This document shows, in pieces, positions 23,501 through 35,020 of a DNA stretch of 64,000 nt. Source of the DNA: Strigops habroptila (Eukaryota; Chordata; Aves; Psittaciformes; Psittacidae); contig NC_046358.1 in the NCBI RefSeq assembly GCF_004027225.2, forward strand, positions 68,963,028-69,027,027. Direction: 5' to 3'. Below the pieces are notes generated by a model that saw nothing but the letters and a program-made list of their open reading frames with translations, did no database searches and was not told the DNA's origin. Each line of letters starts with the position of its first letter. The stretch's first letter is position 1. The translations under genes and the position numbers were made by a program.

Positions 23501-26500
23501 TCTTGAGGAAGTTTGGAATCCCTGTGGGAAAAGCTAGACTGAGAATTTGCCCTGTCCACTCTTTTCATACACATTTACTAACAGAGTAAATGTACAGAAA
23601 TGCTGATGACTTACCCCTCAAGAAAGGAAGGGAAGATTTGTTGTTTCCTATGGGATAAAAACATAGGGCAGTACAGAAGAATTGATGTGCTTTATAGAAC
23701 TGTGTTGTCTCTCTTCTGACGGCTGTAGATTCTTCCCCTTAAAACAAGCTGAGAGAAACAACACAGGTGTTTTGCAGTATCTATTGCTTTCTACAGGTTT
23801 TCCTTGTGGATTTAATACCAGCAGTCAAAAATGAGGGGGGAATGGCCAGTTAATAACCTGTAAAAGAGAGGGGGCAGGAAGATGCTTGTATCTGAAGTGA
23901 TATTGGTGTGTTATGGAATGTCATATGATGTGTCACAGCTCAGTGTGAGCACACTGGTACAGTGGATCATAACTCCTCCACCTCCCACCCCTTTTGAATT
24001 TTCAGGGCGTGGGAGAGATGTCGTCTCTGCCAAACAAGTGCAGATGCAGCAGCTGCAAGGAACCGCTTCATAGAGAGGATCCAGACAACAGTATCCTTTC
24101 TCAGCTCCCAACCCCTACCACAAGCACGGGGTGCGGTACAGCAGCACCAGTGCAATCGCTGTAGTGTGCTCCCATCTGGAGAGTTGTGTCTGCAATAACA
24201 GGAGTTCAAGCTGAGTTTCTACAAAGTGTTTGGGTTTATTTTTTTAATAGTGCTGCTCTTGAGCACTCATAAATCTTTGGCTCCAAACAAGGCCACAAGG
24301 CCAACATGCCACGCAGAGCTGCAGCATCTCACCTTCCCCCTGCAATGCCACTGCGCAGGTTGCTTGCCCTCTGCCCCTGACTCCAGCTAGCCTGGCCCTG
24401 GGCTCAGGGTAGTGCACAGAGCTGGTGCTGTAAAACCTTCCTTAAGCTGCTTCTGTTTGAGTTCTGTTCACCAAGGCCAGCCTTCAGTCCTGCAGAGGTA
24501 GAGGAGGAGTTAAAGGTCCTTCAGGATGTCCTCTCCCTTCTGAGCCAGTATATGGAAGCTGAGTTTGCAGGTAAGGATTGAAAAAGGGGGGATGAAGGCG
24601 GCAGAAGGTGGAATAAGAATGACTTAAGTGGGTTCCAGTCCCATGTTCTTGGCATGTGCCAGACATGAGGGACAGGAACATTCTCTGCCTAAAATGAGGG
24701 CTGGTGAACCCAAGGCCACTCTAGAAGCTGGTATTCAGGAAGGTTTCAGTATGCTCATGCCTGCTGGTTTTCCTCTGCTGCTCTTCCAGACCATCCCACC
24801 TTGCAAAGAGAGTATGAAAGCCTTCTAACCTTGGAGGGTTTGCAGACCACAGTTTCCCAGTGCCTGCGTAAGCTGCAGCTCCTGCAAGCAGGTGAGCCAG
24901 AGCCTGCTCTTGTAGTGGGGTGTGAATGTGGGCAGCTGTGCTTGAACAGGACTTTGCCATCTGTGCACACAGCACAACATAGGTTTTCTCCTGGTTATCA
25001 TAAATGGTAATGTAGCATGTAAAATTCTCTGGTGGCAAAGCTGTTTCCCCATTTGTGTGCAGATGAGGTTTGGGACTTCGCTGTAATTCAGGAGGGCTGG
25101 TGAGGAGCTGTTGGGAGGTGGGAGAGGCTGCATGCCATAGCTTCAGATGTCCTGGTTGTCCTGCTCCGAGGAGCTCACCCTGACTAAAACAACGTCAGTC
25201 ATTTATTTCTAGGAACAGTAATGACAAATTCTGCAAGTACAGGTTTAACCTGTCCCTTTCTGTCTCCTGCCAACTCTTCCACTCTGGCAGGTGTGGAGGC
25301 CCAGAGGAGGCTGCATCCAGACTGTGCTGTGGACGGAGGAAGCTGCTTTCCAGCTTGTGTTCCTTCCAGGGGACAGATGTGTGACACTGCAGGCATGCTG
25401 GCTGTGCCTCTCCTTTGTTACTCCAGTTTCCAAGAGCTGAGAGACCTGTTTGCCTTGAAGCTGCAAGTGTCAATGCTGCACCAAGAAATTGCCTTACAAA
25501 AGGTGAGTCTTTAAAAGGGTTTGTGCTCCGGTGCAGGGAAAGAAAAGGGCAGTTATGGGGCAACAGCTGGCATATGGGGTCTTGATGGGGGAGCAGCAGA
25601 GCAGCAAGCGCTCCCAGTGATGTTTCTATGTTTATGCCTCATGTCCGAGTCCCGTCAGTGCTTTGCTAGCTTTGTGAATGGTATTTTTCTGTTAAGGCCA
25701 GAGCAAAGGCCTTTACGTGTCTGACCCTCTCCTGATAAGATACTCTTTTTTTATTTAGCTACTCTGAAAGAGTTTGGCAGTGGAGGATGGTTTTGGTAAT
25801 ACCTAAAGACCCCCTTTGGCAGCCCGTACAGTCCCATTAAGGCACCCACTGTCATTCTGTCCTGAGTGACCTCCAGTTAGTGAACTCCTCTGCTGTCTGT
25901 TCCTTTCCTTTTAAACCTCAAACCACTGTGCTGCTAATTGGGATTTTACTATTCTGAGGCTGCCTGTAGGAACATGGTGGGAGATCAGTCTCTCCACCAG
26001 CCTGAGCAGAACAGCAGCAAAGGGCAGAGAAGAGCAGTGAAATCACATCTGCTCCTTTGACCTAACCTTTGTCGTTGACCTCAATGATAGAGACTTTGGA
26101 AAAGTAATTTCTTGTAAGCCAGAGATGAGTTACTCATAACTGGCCATACTCCTCCTTCTGGCTGAAGATAAATTGCTTGCCTGTATTCTTAGCACTATAA
26201 TCCTGAATTATGGGTAATGAGGGTTTGATTTTTATCTGCCCAGAATGAAGTAGTGACCTGCTGCCTGCTGCTTTGTTGACTGACTCAATTTCCTCTGCAC
26301 ATCTCTAAATCTGTGCTTTTAGCTGGATGAGCTCTAAGTATCTGGAGCAGCTGTGTGCAGGATAAGTGAAATTCTGGGGACAGGTGAAGTGAATGGACTT
26401 GGTACAAGATAAAGACCTTGGGGAAGGATGTACATATTTCTGGGTCGAGCCTGTCCATTGCCTTTCTGTAGAGAAATGCCAAGAATCATAGAAATTCCCG

Positions 26501-27787
26501 GTAGCTCTTAGCCTGACTTTGGTAAAGGCCTCTTTTCTTATGCATCAGGAGCAGACCAGGCAGATGGAAAAGAGAAGGGTCTCTCTCTTGGATAGAACAA
26601 CACTGTAGTGCTCCTTCACGTGCCAGTTTTACCCTTAGGTAGCTTTCATGTCTACAGCTCTTAACTCTTACCAGAGATGAGCAACTGTGTCCTGTTTCTC
26701 TGTCCCTGTGCAGACAGTTATAGACAACTGGAAAGGGAACCCCCTGCAGATCCCCTGTACTCTGTTCTATTTGGGTCTTCCTTTGTTTCCACCCTTGAAA
26801 AATGTTTTCAGGGAGGTGACTGACACCTGCAGTTCATTGTCCATACTTCTGGAGAGCAGAATGTACAGCAGGCTGTGTGGGTTTTAATATGCAGACTGCT
26901 CAGACTTCATTAGCTGATGTCATCTGAAAAACATATCCCAGGCAAAATGTCTTTCTGAGCAGTCATTCAAGAGTGGGGCACTAAAGGTTAACTTATGTCC
27001 TTTGATTGGAAGTTGACCTGTGCCTCAGCTGTCAGTCACAGTCAGAATCCCAGAGCTTTGAGCTTAATGATGCTGCAGCAGGCCAGTGGGTTGTCTGGCA
27101 GCATGGATTGGGATCACGAGCGAGGCTTAATAAACCAGAGGCCAGGTTGGGAATGTTGGACAGCTTTAGCATCCCCTGCGCTGCTGGGGCGGAGTGCAGG
27201 TTTGTTCTGTTTGGGCTGGAGTTGGCCACTTGCCTGTGTTGTGGATTAATGTGACCCAACTGGAAGGTGACAGGAGTGAAGGGTTGAACTTCTCATTGGG
27301 CAAGTGCTTCACTGTGTGGTTGCAGAGCTCCTGAATCAACATCAGCTTCAGCTTCCTGCAGAATGCTGATCTTATTCCAGTGCCAGACCAGCTCTGCAGC
27401 AGTGGAAAAGCCACCACCATTTATCTCTGGTCTGGGAACACTGGGTGGCTGCTGGTGTACTTCATGAGTAGAGGATGAACAACTCTGCCTTTGTTAAATA
27501 TGACAAGAGAGCACCTGCCTATCAATCAGCATGTTATTAGTCACACTGCTCTGCTAGGTACCACTTGTAATGCAGCCACGTCACTTCATGGCATCCCAAA
27601 AGTGTGTACTGGCTCTGGTGACGTGTCTCCTTTGCTCCAGGTCATGATGGCAGAACTCCTGCCTGTCCTGGAGGCCTGGCCCTGCCCAGAGGCCTCTGCA
27701 GTGCAGCTCTATCGGGCCGTGTACACGCAGCTCTGTGAAGGAGGCAAGAGATTTCCTGTGCTGATGCGGGACGAGCTGGCAGACTGA
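17540..27787 (+). CDS. TEDC2: TEDC2, tubulin epsilon and delta complex protein 2 (ten exons)
   Basis: Coding exons: 17540-17565, 17651-17749, 17938-17993, 18449-19130, 21471-21524, 24006-24090 (or to 24130), 24498 (or 24496)-24570, 24790-24891, 25291-25502, 27641-27787. All joins keep frame and total 511 or 525 codons. Similarity to human C16orf59/TEDC2 as I recall it runs from end to end: MLPAACGRR at the start, [19 protein letters not shown] at the exon 4 start, [18 protein letters not shown] in exon 8, and VMMAELLP plus QLCEGGKRF in exon 10. In mammals the protein binds TEDC1 with delta- and epsilon-tubulin and is needed for centriolar triplet microtubules. The bird form is longer than the human one (433 residues), mainly through the basic, Ser/Pro-rich exon 4. 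The exon 6/7 join is the one uncertain point. No frame break was seen. Confidence 0.95.
17566..17650 (+). other. TEDC2: TEDC2 intron 1, short and G-rich
   Basis: The intron is only 85 nt, near the practical minimum. Its coding strand is packed with GGG and GGGG runs that could form a G-quadruplex in DNA or pre-mRNA. The acceptor is CCCTGTAG. Confidence 0.75.
17651..17749 (+). CDS. TEDC2: TEDC2 coding exon 2
   Basis: It encodes a short amphipathic helix ([20 protein letters not shown]) followed by WALLRCW. The human protein has a matching helix ending RRLLHAW. The donor is GTGAGT. Confidence 0.9.
17938..17993 (+). CDS. TEDC2: TEDC2 coding exon 3
   Basis: A Glu/Gln-rich linker ends in SNGQ, matching the human NGED position. 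The acceptor is CGCCCAG and the donor GTGAGT. Confidence 0.88.
18449..19130 (+). CDS. TEDC2: TEDC2 coding exon 4 (long exon)
   Basis: At 682 nt this is by far the largest exon. The first 25 residues form a conserved helix ([20 protein letters not shown]). The rest is low in hydrophobic residues, basic and rich in Ser, Pro and Lys, so it is probably disordered. It ends LQEKG at a GTAAGT donor. The human counterpart of the end is LKEKG. Confidence 0.93.
20268..20765 (-). mobile_element. CR1 LINE with internal deletion, in TEDC2 intron 4
   Basis: The left part (to about 20530) is the inverted CR1 3' region. The right part (from about 20545) codes on the minus strand for a piece of the element's reverse transcriptase, seen as KAFDRVHH and, at base level, the GTGGTGTCCCTCAGGGGTC block that corresponds to the GVPQGS motif. 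The two parts are normally separated by several hundred bases, so the copy has lost its middle. It is an inactive relic. Confidence 0.85.
21010..21142 (+). mobile_element. CR1 LINE 3' fragment in TEDC2 intron 4
   Basis: The copy is diverged (TGGGGTTGGACTAGATGATC) and ends ATTATTCTATGATCTCTATG. It lies opposite in strand to the CR1 just upstream. Confidence 0.9.
21471..21524 (+). CDS. TEDC2: TEDC2 coding exon 5
   Basis: It encodes [17 protein letters not shown], aligned with human HLLRLPAAFRKAASQNS. The acceptor is TTTTGCAG and the donor GTAAGC. The exon is 54 nt long. Confidence 0.93.
22050..22345. repeat. Left arm of a long inverted repeat (TEDC2 intron 5)
   Basis: This segment is the reverse complement of 23405-23700 with scattered mismatches. 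Clear anchors are TTTTTATCCCATAGG with AACAACAAATCTTCCC in this arm, and GGAAGATTTGTTGTTTCC with TATGGGATAAAAACATAGG in the other. A second block, GGCAAGAAGC followed by GTGCATCAGTA, is also matched. The arm ends are estimates, because similarity fades at both sides. Confidence 0.85.
23044..23287 (+). mobile_element. CR1 LINE 3' fragment between the inverted-repeat arms
   Basis: A standard 3' CR1 copy with little divergence lies in the loop of the inverted repeat. It is probably a later insertion than the duplication. Confidence 0.95.
23405..23700. repeat. Right arm of a long inverted repeat (TEDC2 intron 5)
   Basis: It is the counterpart of 22050-22345. The arms are about 1.06 kb apart, or about 0.8 kb without the CR1 in between. 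If transcribed with TEDC2 they could fold into an imperfect double-stranded RNA of nearly 300 bp. Confidence 0.85.
24006..24090 (+). CDS. TEDC2: TEDC2 coding exon 6 (3' end uncertain)
   Basis: It encodes [20 protein letters not shown], aligned with human QTSDSMDAAAAKTQFLQNMQTA. Two in-frame donors are possible: GTATCC after 24090, pairing with an acceptor at 24497, or GTGCGG after 24130, pairing with the better-looking acceptor CTGCAG at 24495. The second adds 14 residues and gives a linker length closer to human. Confidence 0.85.
24498..24570 (+). CDS. TEDC2: TEDC2 coding exon 7 (5' end uncertain)
   Basis: It encodes [23 protein letters not shown], a helix matching human VEAEAGRLRKACSLLRLRMREEL. 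The donor is GTAAGG. The start may be 24496 rather than 24498 (see exon 6). Confidence 0.88.
24790..24891 (+). CDS. TEDC2: TEDC2 coding exon 8
   Basis: This is the best conserved exon, with [19 protein letters not shown] next to human [19 protein letters not shown]. The acceptor is CTCTTCCAG and the donor GTGAGC. Confidence 0.95.
25291..25502 (+). CDS. TEDC2: TEDC2 coding exon 9
   Basis: The first half is a variable Cys-rich linker. The second half encodes [20 protein letters not shown] and LHQEIALQK, a predicted coiled coil matching human VYSSTQELQTLAALKLRVAV. The donor is GTGAGT. Confidence 0.95.
27641..27787 (+). CDS. TEDC2: TEDC2 coding exon 10 (terminal)
   Basis: It encodes [10 protein letters not shown] through [19 protein letters not shown] and a TGA stop. 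The human tail is LCEGGARVLTILRDEPAV. The acceptor is TTTGCTCCAG. Confidence 0.95.
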   Translation, partial: VMMAELLPVLEAWPCPEASAVQLYRAVYTQLCEGGKRFPVLMRDELAD

Positions 27788-27839
27788 GCCCATGGGAACC
27801 TCCTCCTGGCCATTCACGTAACCACAGACAGTTTTAAGC

Positions 27840-27845
27840 AATAAA
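27840..27845 (+). terminator. TEDC2: TEDC2 poly(A) signal AATAAA
   Basis: AATAAA stands 52 bases after the stop codon. A long G/T-rich stretch at about 27895-27950 follows and would serve as the downstream element for cleavage. The 3' untranslated region is therefore very short, under 100 nt. Confidence 0.85.
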
Positions 27846-27896
27846 TATTTTCTGTTAACTTTTTTATTCTGCTTGTTTGTCCAGCTAATTTCCAGG

Positions 27897-27960
27897 GGGG
27901 TGTTTTTCTTTTGTGGGTTTGTTGGGTTTGGGTTTTGTTTGGTTGGTTATTTTTTCCTTT
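27897..27960 (+). repeat. G/T-rich low-complexity tract
   Basis: Runs of GTTTGTTGGGTTTGGG type lie just past the TEDC2 cleavage region. The placement fits a downstream poly(A) element. Confidence 0.6.
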
Positions 27961-28286
27961 TATATCATTTTCATGACTGCTAACTCTGAGGTTTTGTGAA
28001 GGCCCTTCAGGGCTTCTGAGATGTTCGTTGTGGCTTTTCTTCCAAGGTCTGTCTCTGTTTCCAGCTGTAGATTCTTGGCTGCCTCAGTCAGGACACCAGG
28101 CCTCTATATGCAGACAGTGTAGCAGGCAATAAAACATGATTTATATGGATCAGATAGCCACAGTCTGGTGGGACACAGCCTTCCCGCATCTGAAAATCCA
28201 GAGGACCTGCGCTGCTGCTTTCCTATTACTCTGATCACAAGTTGGCATATAACCAGCATTATAGTGGTCACTGGCTAGTATTTCAG

Positions 28287-28752
28287 AGTCTAGAGGAAGC
28301 CACAGAGATGCTGCAAGGGCTGGAGCAGCTCTGCTCTGGAGCCAGGCTGAGAGAGCTGGGCTTGTTCAGCCTGGAGAAGAGAAGGCTCCTTAAGGGAGCC
28401 TTAAGAGCAGCTTAGAGCAGCTTCCAGTGCCTGAAGGGGCTACGAGAAAGCTGGAGAGGGGCTTTGGACAAAGGCCTGTAGGGACAGGACAAGGGGGAAT
28501 GGCTTTAACCTGACAGAGGGGGGACTGAGATGAGATCTGAGGCAGAAGTTCTTCCCTGTGAGGGTGCTGAGGCACTGGCACAGGTTGCCCAGAGAAGCTG
28601 TGGCTGCCCCATCCCTGGCAGTGTTCAAGGCCAGGTTGGACACAGGGGCTTGGAGCAACCTGCTCTAGTGGAAAGTGTCCCTGCCAGTGGCAGGGGGTTG
28701 GAACTGGATGAGCTTTAAGGTCCCTGCCCACCCAACCTGTTGTGTGATTCTG
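28287..28752 (+). mobile_element. CR1 LINE 3' fragment, about 465 bp
   Basis: It runs from TCTAGAGGAAGCCACAGAG to GTGTGATTCTG. A short local duplication (TTAAGAGCAGCTTAGAGCAG) lies near 28402. Confidence 0.95.
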
Positions 28753-30577
28753 TTATCCATTCTAAATCAGGCTGGTGAAGCAGCCCAGTAGGTGGCACCC
28801 AGCCCTTTCTGTTTCTGCTGAACCAAGCCAGGAGCTGCTGCAGGAGCTGCCTCCTGAGGGACCACGCAGTGTCCTGCCTGTGGAAAACTCAGATCCGGTG
28901 GCACTTCCGACCTTGTCACCATGGGAAAATTCCAGCTTTGGTTCCTCCTGCACCTTAGGTTTTGCAGGTAATCCCCAAATCCCCTGGCATTTCTATGTGA
29001 CAATTGAAGCAGAGCTTTTGAGTCAAGTGGAATACCTCTGCCTGTGAGCACTTTGAAGTGATTTTAGGGCCAGGCCACTGTGTACTGCTGCTTATTACAG
29101 TGACTTGCATCCTATCTCTTTGCTGGACATGGGCTGTTTGCCTGGGGAAATTTAGCTCTTTGCAGTTCTGACAGGGATCATTATTTTTCCTTCGGTTTTG
29201 TTCAAGGCCAGAGTGAGTTGTCTGTCTCTTCTGAGTGTTTGGCCCTTTCTGACACTCAGACTGCACTAAAAACCCTTCATATGATAGATGAGAATCAGCA
29301 TCTCTCGCTTTATTTTTTAATCACATTGCGTTCAGTTCTTTGTAAATAGTATTTAATTTCCCATGGAGTCTGCAATCAAGGCAGAGGTTTGTTGCCATCT
29401 TGCCTCCCTGCAGTGTGCAGAGGAGTCCCGTGTGGTTTATATCTGCATGGCCTACAGAGGCCAACAGGACTGGAGGATTGCAAGGTACTGATTAAAGGCT
29501 GCTCATAGGAGTAGGTGCTGCCTCCTGAATTACCGTGTTCATATGCCATGGGTGTTAATATCTGCATGATTGAACTTTAGGGATGATATTTGGTATTGTT
29601 AATTGTCGTGCTATAATCCATAACTTGTGTCTGTAAGCCCTGCATGAGTCATGGAGCATCTGCTGCTTTGTGCAGAGCAGGCCAGTGTCATTTGGCAGGA
29701 ACTCCAGTGCCACAGCAAGGACTGCATAGGTGGGAAAGGACCGTGAAGAAGAGCCCAAGCCTGCAAAAATGGGCTTGCAGGGGTTGTTACAAGCTCAAGA
29801 GTCAAGCTGGCACGACACGAGGGGTGCAGAAGGGGAGCAGAGAGTGTGGTGACTGGCAGGTAGCTGGGTTGTTGTGTGCCTCTGGGTGCAGTGGGCTTTT
29901 TTTGCTCTTCCCACACCGCGTGAGAGGCATTTTGTAATTTTCATGAATGTGTAAGACTTTAAATCATGTGAATGACTCACTTCTTCAAATGAGTCTTGTG
30001 CTACAGCAGAGAGAAAGATTTAGTAGCAACCTCAGAGGTTGGGGGGGTCTTTTCATTATGAAATGTACCATTGTTATAGAGAGAAATAATACTGGTACAT
30101 CAAATTGAGATGAGGGAAAAAGACAGACAAAAGGTAGTATTTGTGATGCCAGGGGATAGTGTTACAGAACTACAGGAAATGAGCAGTATTTTTGGAAAGT
30201 GATAGATGACACCACTGTTGTGTAGGCATGATCTGAGATGAAGCAGGGTGAGGTTCAGATTATTCCTGCAATAGAGTCTTAAAAGGCTTTTGTTTTTTTC
30301 ACTACTGTAGGGTCTGAAGTGGGATCCCTTCAAGGGGACAAGTTTCTTCTTTTGTTTCCAGAGTCTGTGACTTTAAGCATTTCCAACTTGTATGTTTTGT
30401 CTTTTCCACCAGCTTCCTCCCTTCCTTCCCCTCTGCAACTTCTCCACTCACTGTTTTTGTTTCAGCAAATATGTTTGACTAGTAGGAAGTCAGAGGCAGT
30501 GCTGCTGTTAGTGCACACTGCGATCAGCAAACCCTCTTGTAGGATTTCATATGCACTGCTCATCTTTGGTTCTGGAT

Positions 30578-30728
30578 GTTCCATCCCTGGCAGTGTTCAA
30601 GGCCAGGTTGGACGGGGCTTGGAGCAACCTGCTCTAGTGGAAGGTGTCCCTGCTCATGGCAGGGGGTTGGAACTAGATGAGCTTTAAGGTCCCTTCCAAC
30701 CCAAACCAGTCTGCGATTCTGTGATTCA
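30578..30728 (+). mobile_element. CR1 LINE 3' fragment
   Basis: A short copy runs from TTCCATCCCTGGCAGTGTTC to TGCGATTCTGTGATTC. Confidence 0.94.
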
Positions 30729-33129
30729 TTGTGTTGAAACCTTTGACAGGTTTATCCTGCAGATGTTATCAGATATACCACCAAGTGCTTGCTACAGGTC
30801 CCTCCTTGGAAAACACAGCATGTAGAAACTAAACAGTGTGGCTAGGGATACTCTCCATCCAAACCAGAAATAATCTGAGTCTTGTTAAGAAAGAAGGCAA
30901 AGCTCACCAAGAGTGGTGTGGAGGAAGGTCCTGCCTCTTCCAGCCTTTTAGAGGGGTCTCTAGCAGCATGTGAGCAGTGATGGAGTATGACAGCCTGCTG
31001 AAATGATTGCATCTACAGCGTGAGCACAGGGTCCCACCCTGGGGCAAGGGCAGGAAGAACTCCCCAGTCACCTGGGCCTGGAGCACAGGTTACGGTTTGG
31101 AGAGGCAAAACCAGATTAACTGAATGAAGGATAAGGGAACTTCATCAACAAGCAGTGTAAGATGGTAAGTGTTGAACTGGGGGGAGAACTCCCAGCTCTC
31201 TCTGTAGATGACAAATTTGCTGTTGGTGTTATTCTCCAAATAAGCTTTCTGTGAGCTCCAGGGAGGTTACTGCATTAAAACATTGTATGGAGTTCAAGTC
31301 TGAAGCATTAACACCTGAATCAGCAGCTTGCTGGGCAGCATGTGCTGCTGTGCCAGGCCAGGGCTTTGAGAAAGAGCAATGGTGCTGTAAAGTGCTGAGA
31401 CAGAAAAGCACTGGGGGGAATTATGTCCTCCACAAATCCTTTGGTTGGTTGTAGAGTTTTTTTGCTTAACTCAGTCTCTCCTCAAGTTATAGAATTAAAT
31501 TTGAGCTTGGGATTTCCAGATGAAACTGAGAAACTTTGTCTGCTACTAAATCTGGAAGTGATGATGTTGGGTTACATGTGAGTGCAAACCACATCAAGGA
31601 TGCTGACGTGGATAATGCAGGATGGATACTGCACATCCAGACTGTGTCAGTGTGTCCAATTCTCAGTAAGCGATGAGTTGGAGATGCTTTAATAGCCTCG
31701 TGAAGGCCAGGAGAAGGGACCACGTCAAATATTTGCAGGCAGAGAGCCGGTTCACAGCTGAGCATTTCCAGTCCTGAGTCTCATCACCAGGTGGGGGTCA
31801 CTGCGAGGCTGTAGCAGGGGATGGATCTGACACCAGGGACTCTTCACTTCTGATCTGTAAAATGGAGTTTGCTATTATTTCACTTGCTCATTAGCTTGGC
31901 TTTGCCACATCTGTACTCTCTGCAGCAAAGCCTTCTTATTTTTCTTAAGCATCTACACTGGGACTGGCAGAGTAGACATCTGGATTCAATGGAAGCTTCA
32001 GTTCCATTAAAAAAAAACTCTCACAAACAAAAGCCCTAATCATGACTCAGTCCAACATGAAAACAATTCATTAAATAGGTATTAAAATGTCTATTATCCA
32101 CCATGCAGATCAAATACTATCTTTGTAACATCAAAACCACCATCCAGAAGAAACAAGCTATCACCTTGGATTTAATTTGTGAAGGAAGAAGGGCTTTTAC
32201 ATTGTAATCAAGGAAAATCTATTGCCTGGTAATTAATCTGAGCCCAGTTAGAAAGAATAGGTCAGGAAGCTGTGTGCCACATGTGCCAGGGTAGAAAGAG
32301 CTGGTAATGGGAGGGGAAAAGAAAACTGAAAAGCAGGTTTTGAACTGTAATTTCAGAAGGCAAGAAATAACAGCAGTGGGTTATTTAGGCATGCAAACAG
32401 AGATGTTTGACTTATTTTTAGACAGAACAAGAAAGATAATCAGTGGATCTGGAGTTCACAGAGGAAAAAGCAAACAGAAGCAAGCTCTGAGTCAGTGGAG
32501 GAGACTGACCCTGAAGAAAAGCTGGTCTGAAACCTCCCCTCCTGGTTGCTGAGAACACAAACTCCCAGTGGTGCTAATGCTGGTTACGCTTCTTTCAGCC
32601 CTTGCGTTTTATAGTGGGAGACAATTTATTAGTCTCATTTATCTCCAATTTAAGAAGAAGAAACCAAGAGACACTTAACATGCACATTCAGGTTGGTCAG
32701 ACTTCACTGGGGGGTTGCTTTATACGCTGCAGATGAAGTTGTGCTGTAAATTATGTTGCACTGCACCTCTAGCACCTCAGCATCCTTTTCCCTCTAAAAC
32801 TCTTACACCTCATCTGCTGATGCAGCTGGCACAGCCTCGTAGCTTTGGACTTTGGAGAAGTGCATTATCTGAGGATCTTGCCCCTGTGGGGTTTTGGGGG
32901 TTTTTTATGCTGCTTCAAGTTCTAAATTTCAGAATATAGAGCACTTTTTCCTTTTGGGATGAAGTCTTGTACAAGATATAGTAGCAGTAAATCTAGCTTT
33001 TGGAATTGTTGGGCAGCTCAGTGCTGTCATGCATGGTGATGGGCACCTGCACTTCTCACTGCCCTCAGGAGGAATTGTTTGGTAGCAACCAGACACGTGA
33101 GTGCACAGAAAGAGAGAGCACAATTGATG

Positions 33130-33169
33130 TCTCTCCAATTTAGAGACAAGGATGTCATGTGGGACAGCA
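33130..33169 (-). mobile_element. Tiny CR1 reverse-transcriptase fragment
   Basis: On the minus strand about 40 bases encode the HDILVSKLER-like stretch of the CR1 polymerase. No 3' tail is attached, so this is an isolated internal piece. Confidence 0.6.
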
Positions 33170-35020
33170 TATACATTTAAACATAACCACGTGTTCCTGT
33201 GAGCCTGGAAGACTCTCTTTTAGTGCTATTAGGATATACAGCGTGTTTGGCAAAATCTTTGCAACAATAACCAATCAGAACTACCTGGTTTTGTCTGGTA
33301 TTAAATGGTGTTTGTCTGGAACCATCACTCTGCTTTTCTGGAGTCTTCTTGAGAGTGACAAAGGTCTCAGCAGTGATTATGTTGTTCTTGCAAAAGCAAA
33401 CCCCAAGAAACGGAGTTGTTTGAAAGAACAAACTGTTAATCTTTGAATCATACATGGTTTGATGTCTCCCTCCTGTGCAGCATGAGTGCATGGTCCCCAT
33501 TTACAGAGAGTCAAGCAGAGTTTCGCTTAGAACAATGCAAGTGGCATTGTTTTGTGGGTTTGTTTTGGGTTTTTTAAGCACTAATTACAGTAAAATAACT
33601 TACTCTAATGCACTAGGTCTATTATCTGTGAGCCTTAAAATGAGTGTGCATGCCCTGTGAGTCAGACTGAGCTCTGCTGGTGCCTTGCCCAGCTCCCTGC
33701 ACAGTGCCTGCCAAGGCTTGCCGCCTGTGAGAATCCGCAGCATCATTTTGGGGGGCAGGGGAAGGACATCAACAAAGTTGCTGTGGATCAGCTTTTCTCC
33801 TAATCAGCTTTTTCCTGTTTCTGCATTCTACCTGGTTCTCAGTGTTGTTTGTGTTGAGTACCTAACATGAGGTAGGCAGCCGATGGTGACGGGAGAGGAG
33901 CAGCAGAAGGTGTGAAGAGACGTCCATGCGTGCTCCGTCTGCACCAGCATCGCACAGCGCTGAGAAGAACGTTGCTACCACCAGGCAGATGATGTAATAA
34001 TTCTTTTCCATCTGCTCCTGTCTATATTTGCACCCACAGGAAAGCTTTCTTCATGTGAGACACAGCAATCTCTGGTTTCAAACACTGTCCCTGTTTCGGA
34101 AGTTCCTTTGGCAGCCTGGCACTGGGAGATGCTCCAGTGGGGCTCACCACACACCCGGAATAGCAGGGCCATGTCACCTAGCAACTCCTCACGACTGCAG
34201 AAGGCTTTGTCAGAGTGGATCAAGGTGACACTTAGCTGCTATTTTCAGACCTGCACTTCCTGCTGGCTGTTGCTGGTTTATTTCCTTGCTTTATTTATTT
34301 ATTTGCTTGCCTTTTGCTGAATCATAGACCTGGAAAATACTTCTGAGGTCACTGCAATCCACGACTGTGCCTCCTCATTGATTTTGCTGCTATTTTCCAG
34401 TTTTACATGGCACACAGCAACTCAAAATGGACTACGAGAGGCTGCCTGCGCTTCATGGGTGTAGCTTTCCTGCTGCACGAGGAGTTTCTTCCCTGCTCTT
34501 TTGTCTTAAAATTAATGGAGCTGCTCAAAACTTAATGCTGCCTTTGTCAGGGCTGTTTCCACAGCCACAGTGGGATGGAAAGCACTGAGCTGCCATGTGG
34601 AATGGCTCCAAGTGTGCACCTTGTGCTGCATCCCCTGGCACAGCCACTGCCCCGGGTAAATCCAGACATCACCATTTCCTCTCCCATGTCATTTTTCCTC
34701 TCTCTGAGTCTGCAGCCTTTTAGCACTTAAGAGCCACTCCTCCATCTCCAGGTAGCATTTGAAATGTGCAGAATGGGTACATTCAAAGGCTGGATTTAAT
34801 GGTTGCATTAAAACAGTTAAAATCAGGGTCATGCTCAGGAAAAGCCACAGTCCCAGGGTCCAGCTGTGATTTGGACCATCAGTGCCCATGGGCCACGTGG
34901 TGGTTGATGCCGTATTCACCTGCTCTTGTTTCCCTGCAACTGCTCAGGGCAGGATCACTGTGCAATAAATAGTTGTTCAGTGTTTCTTGTCCTCGTCTTA
35001 ATCTATTCTATGATTAATCT

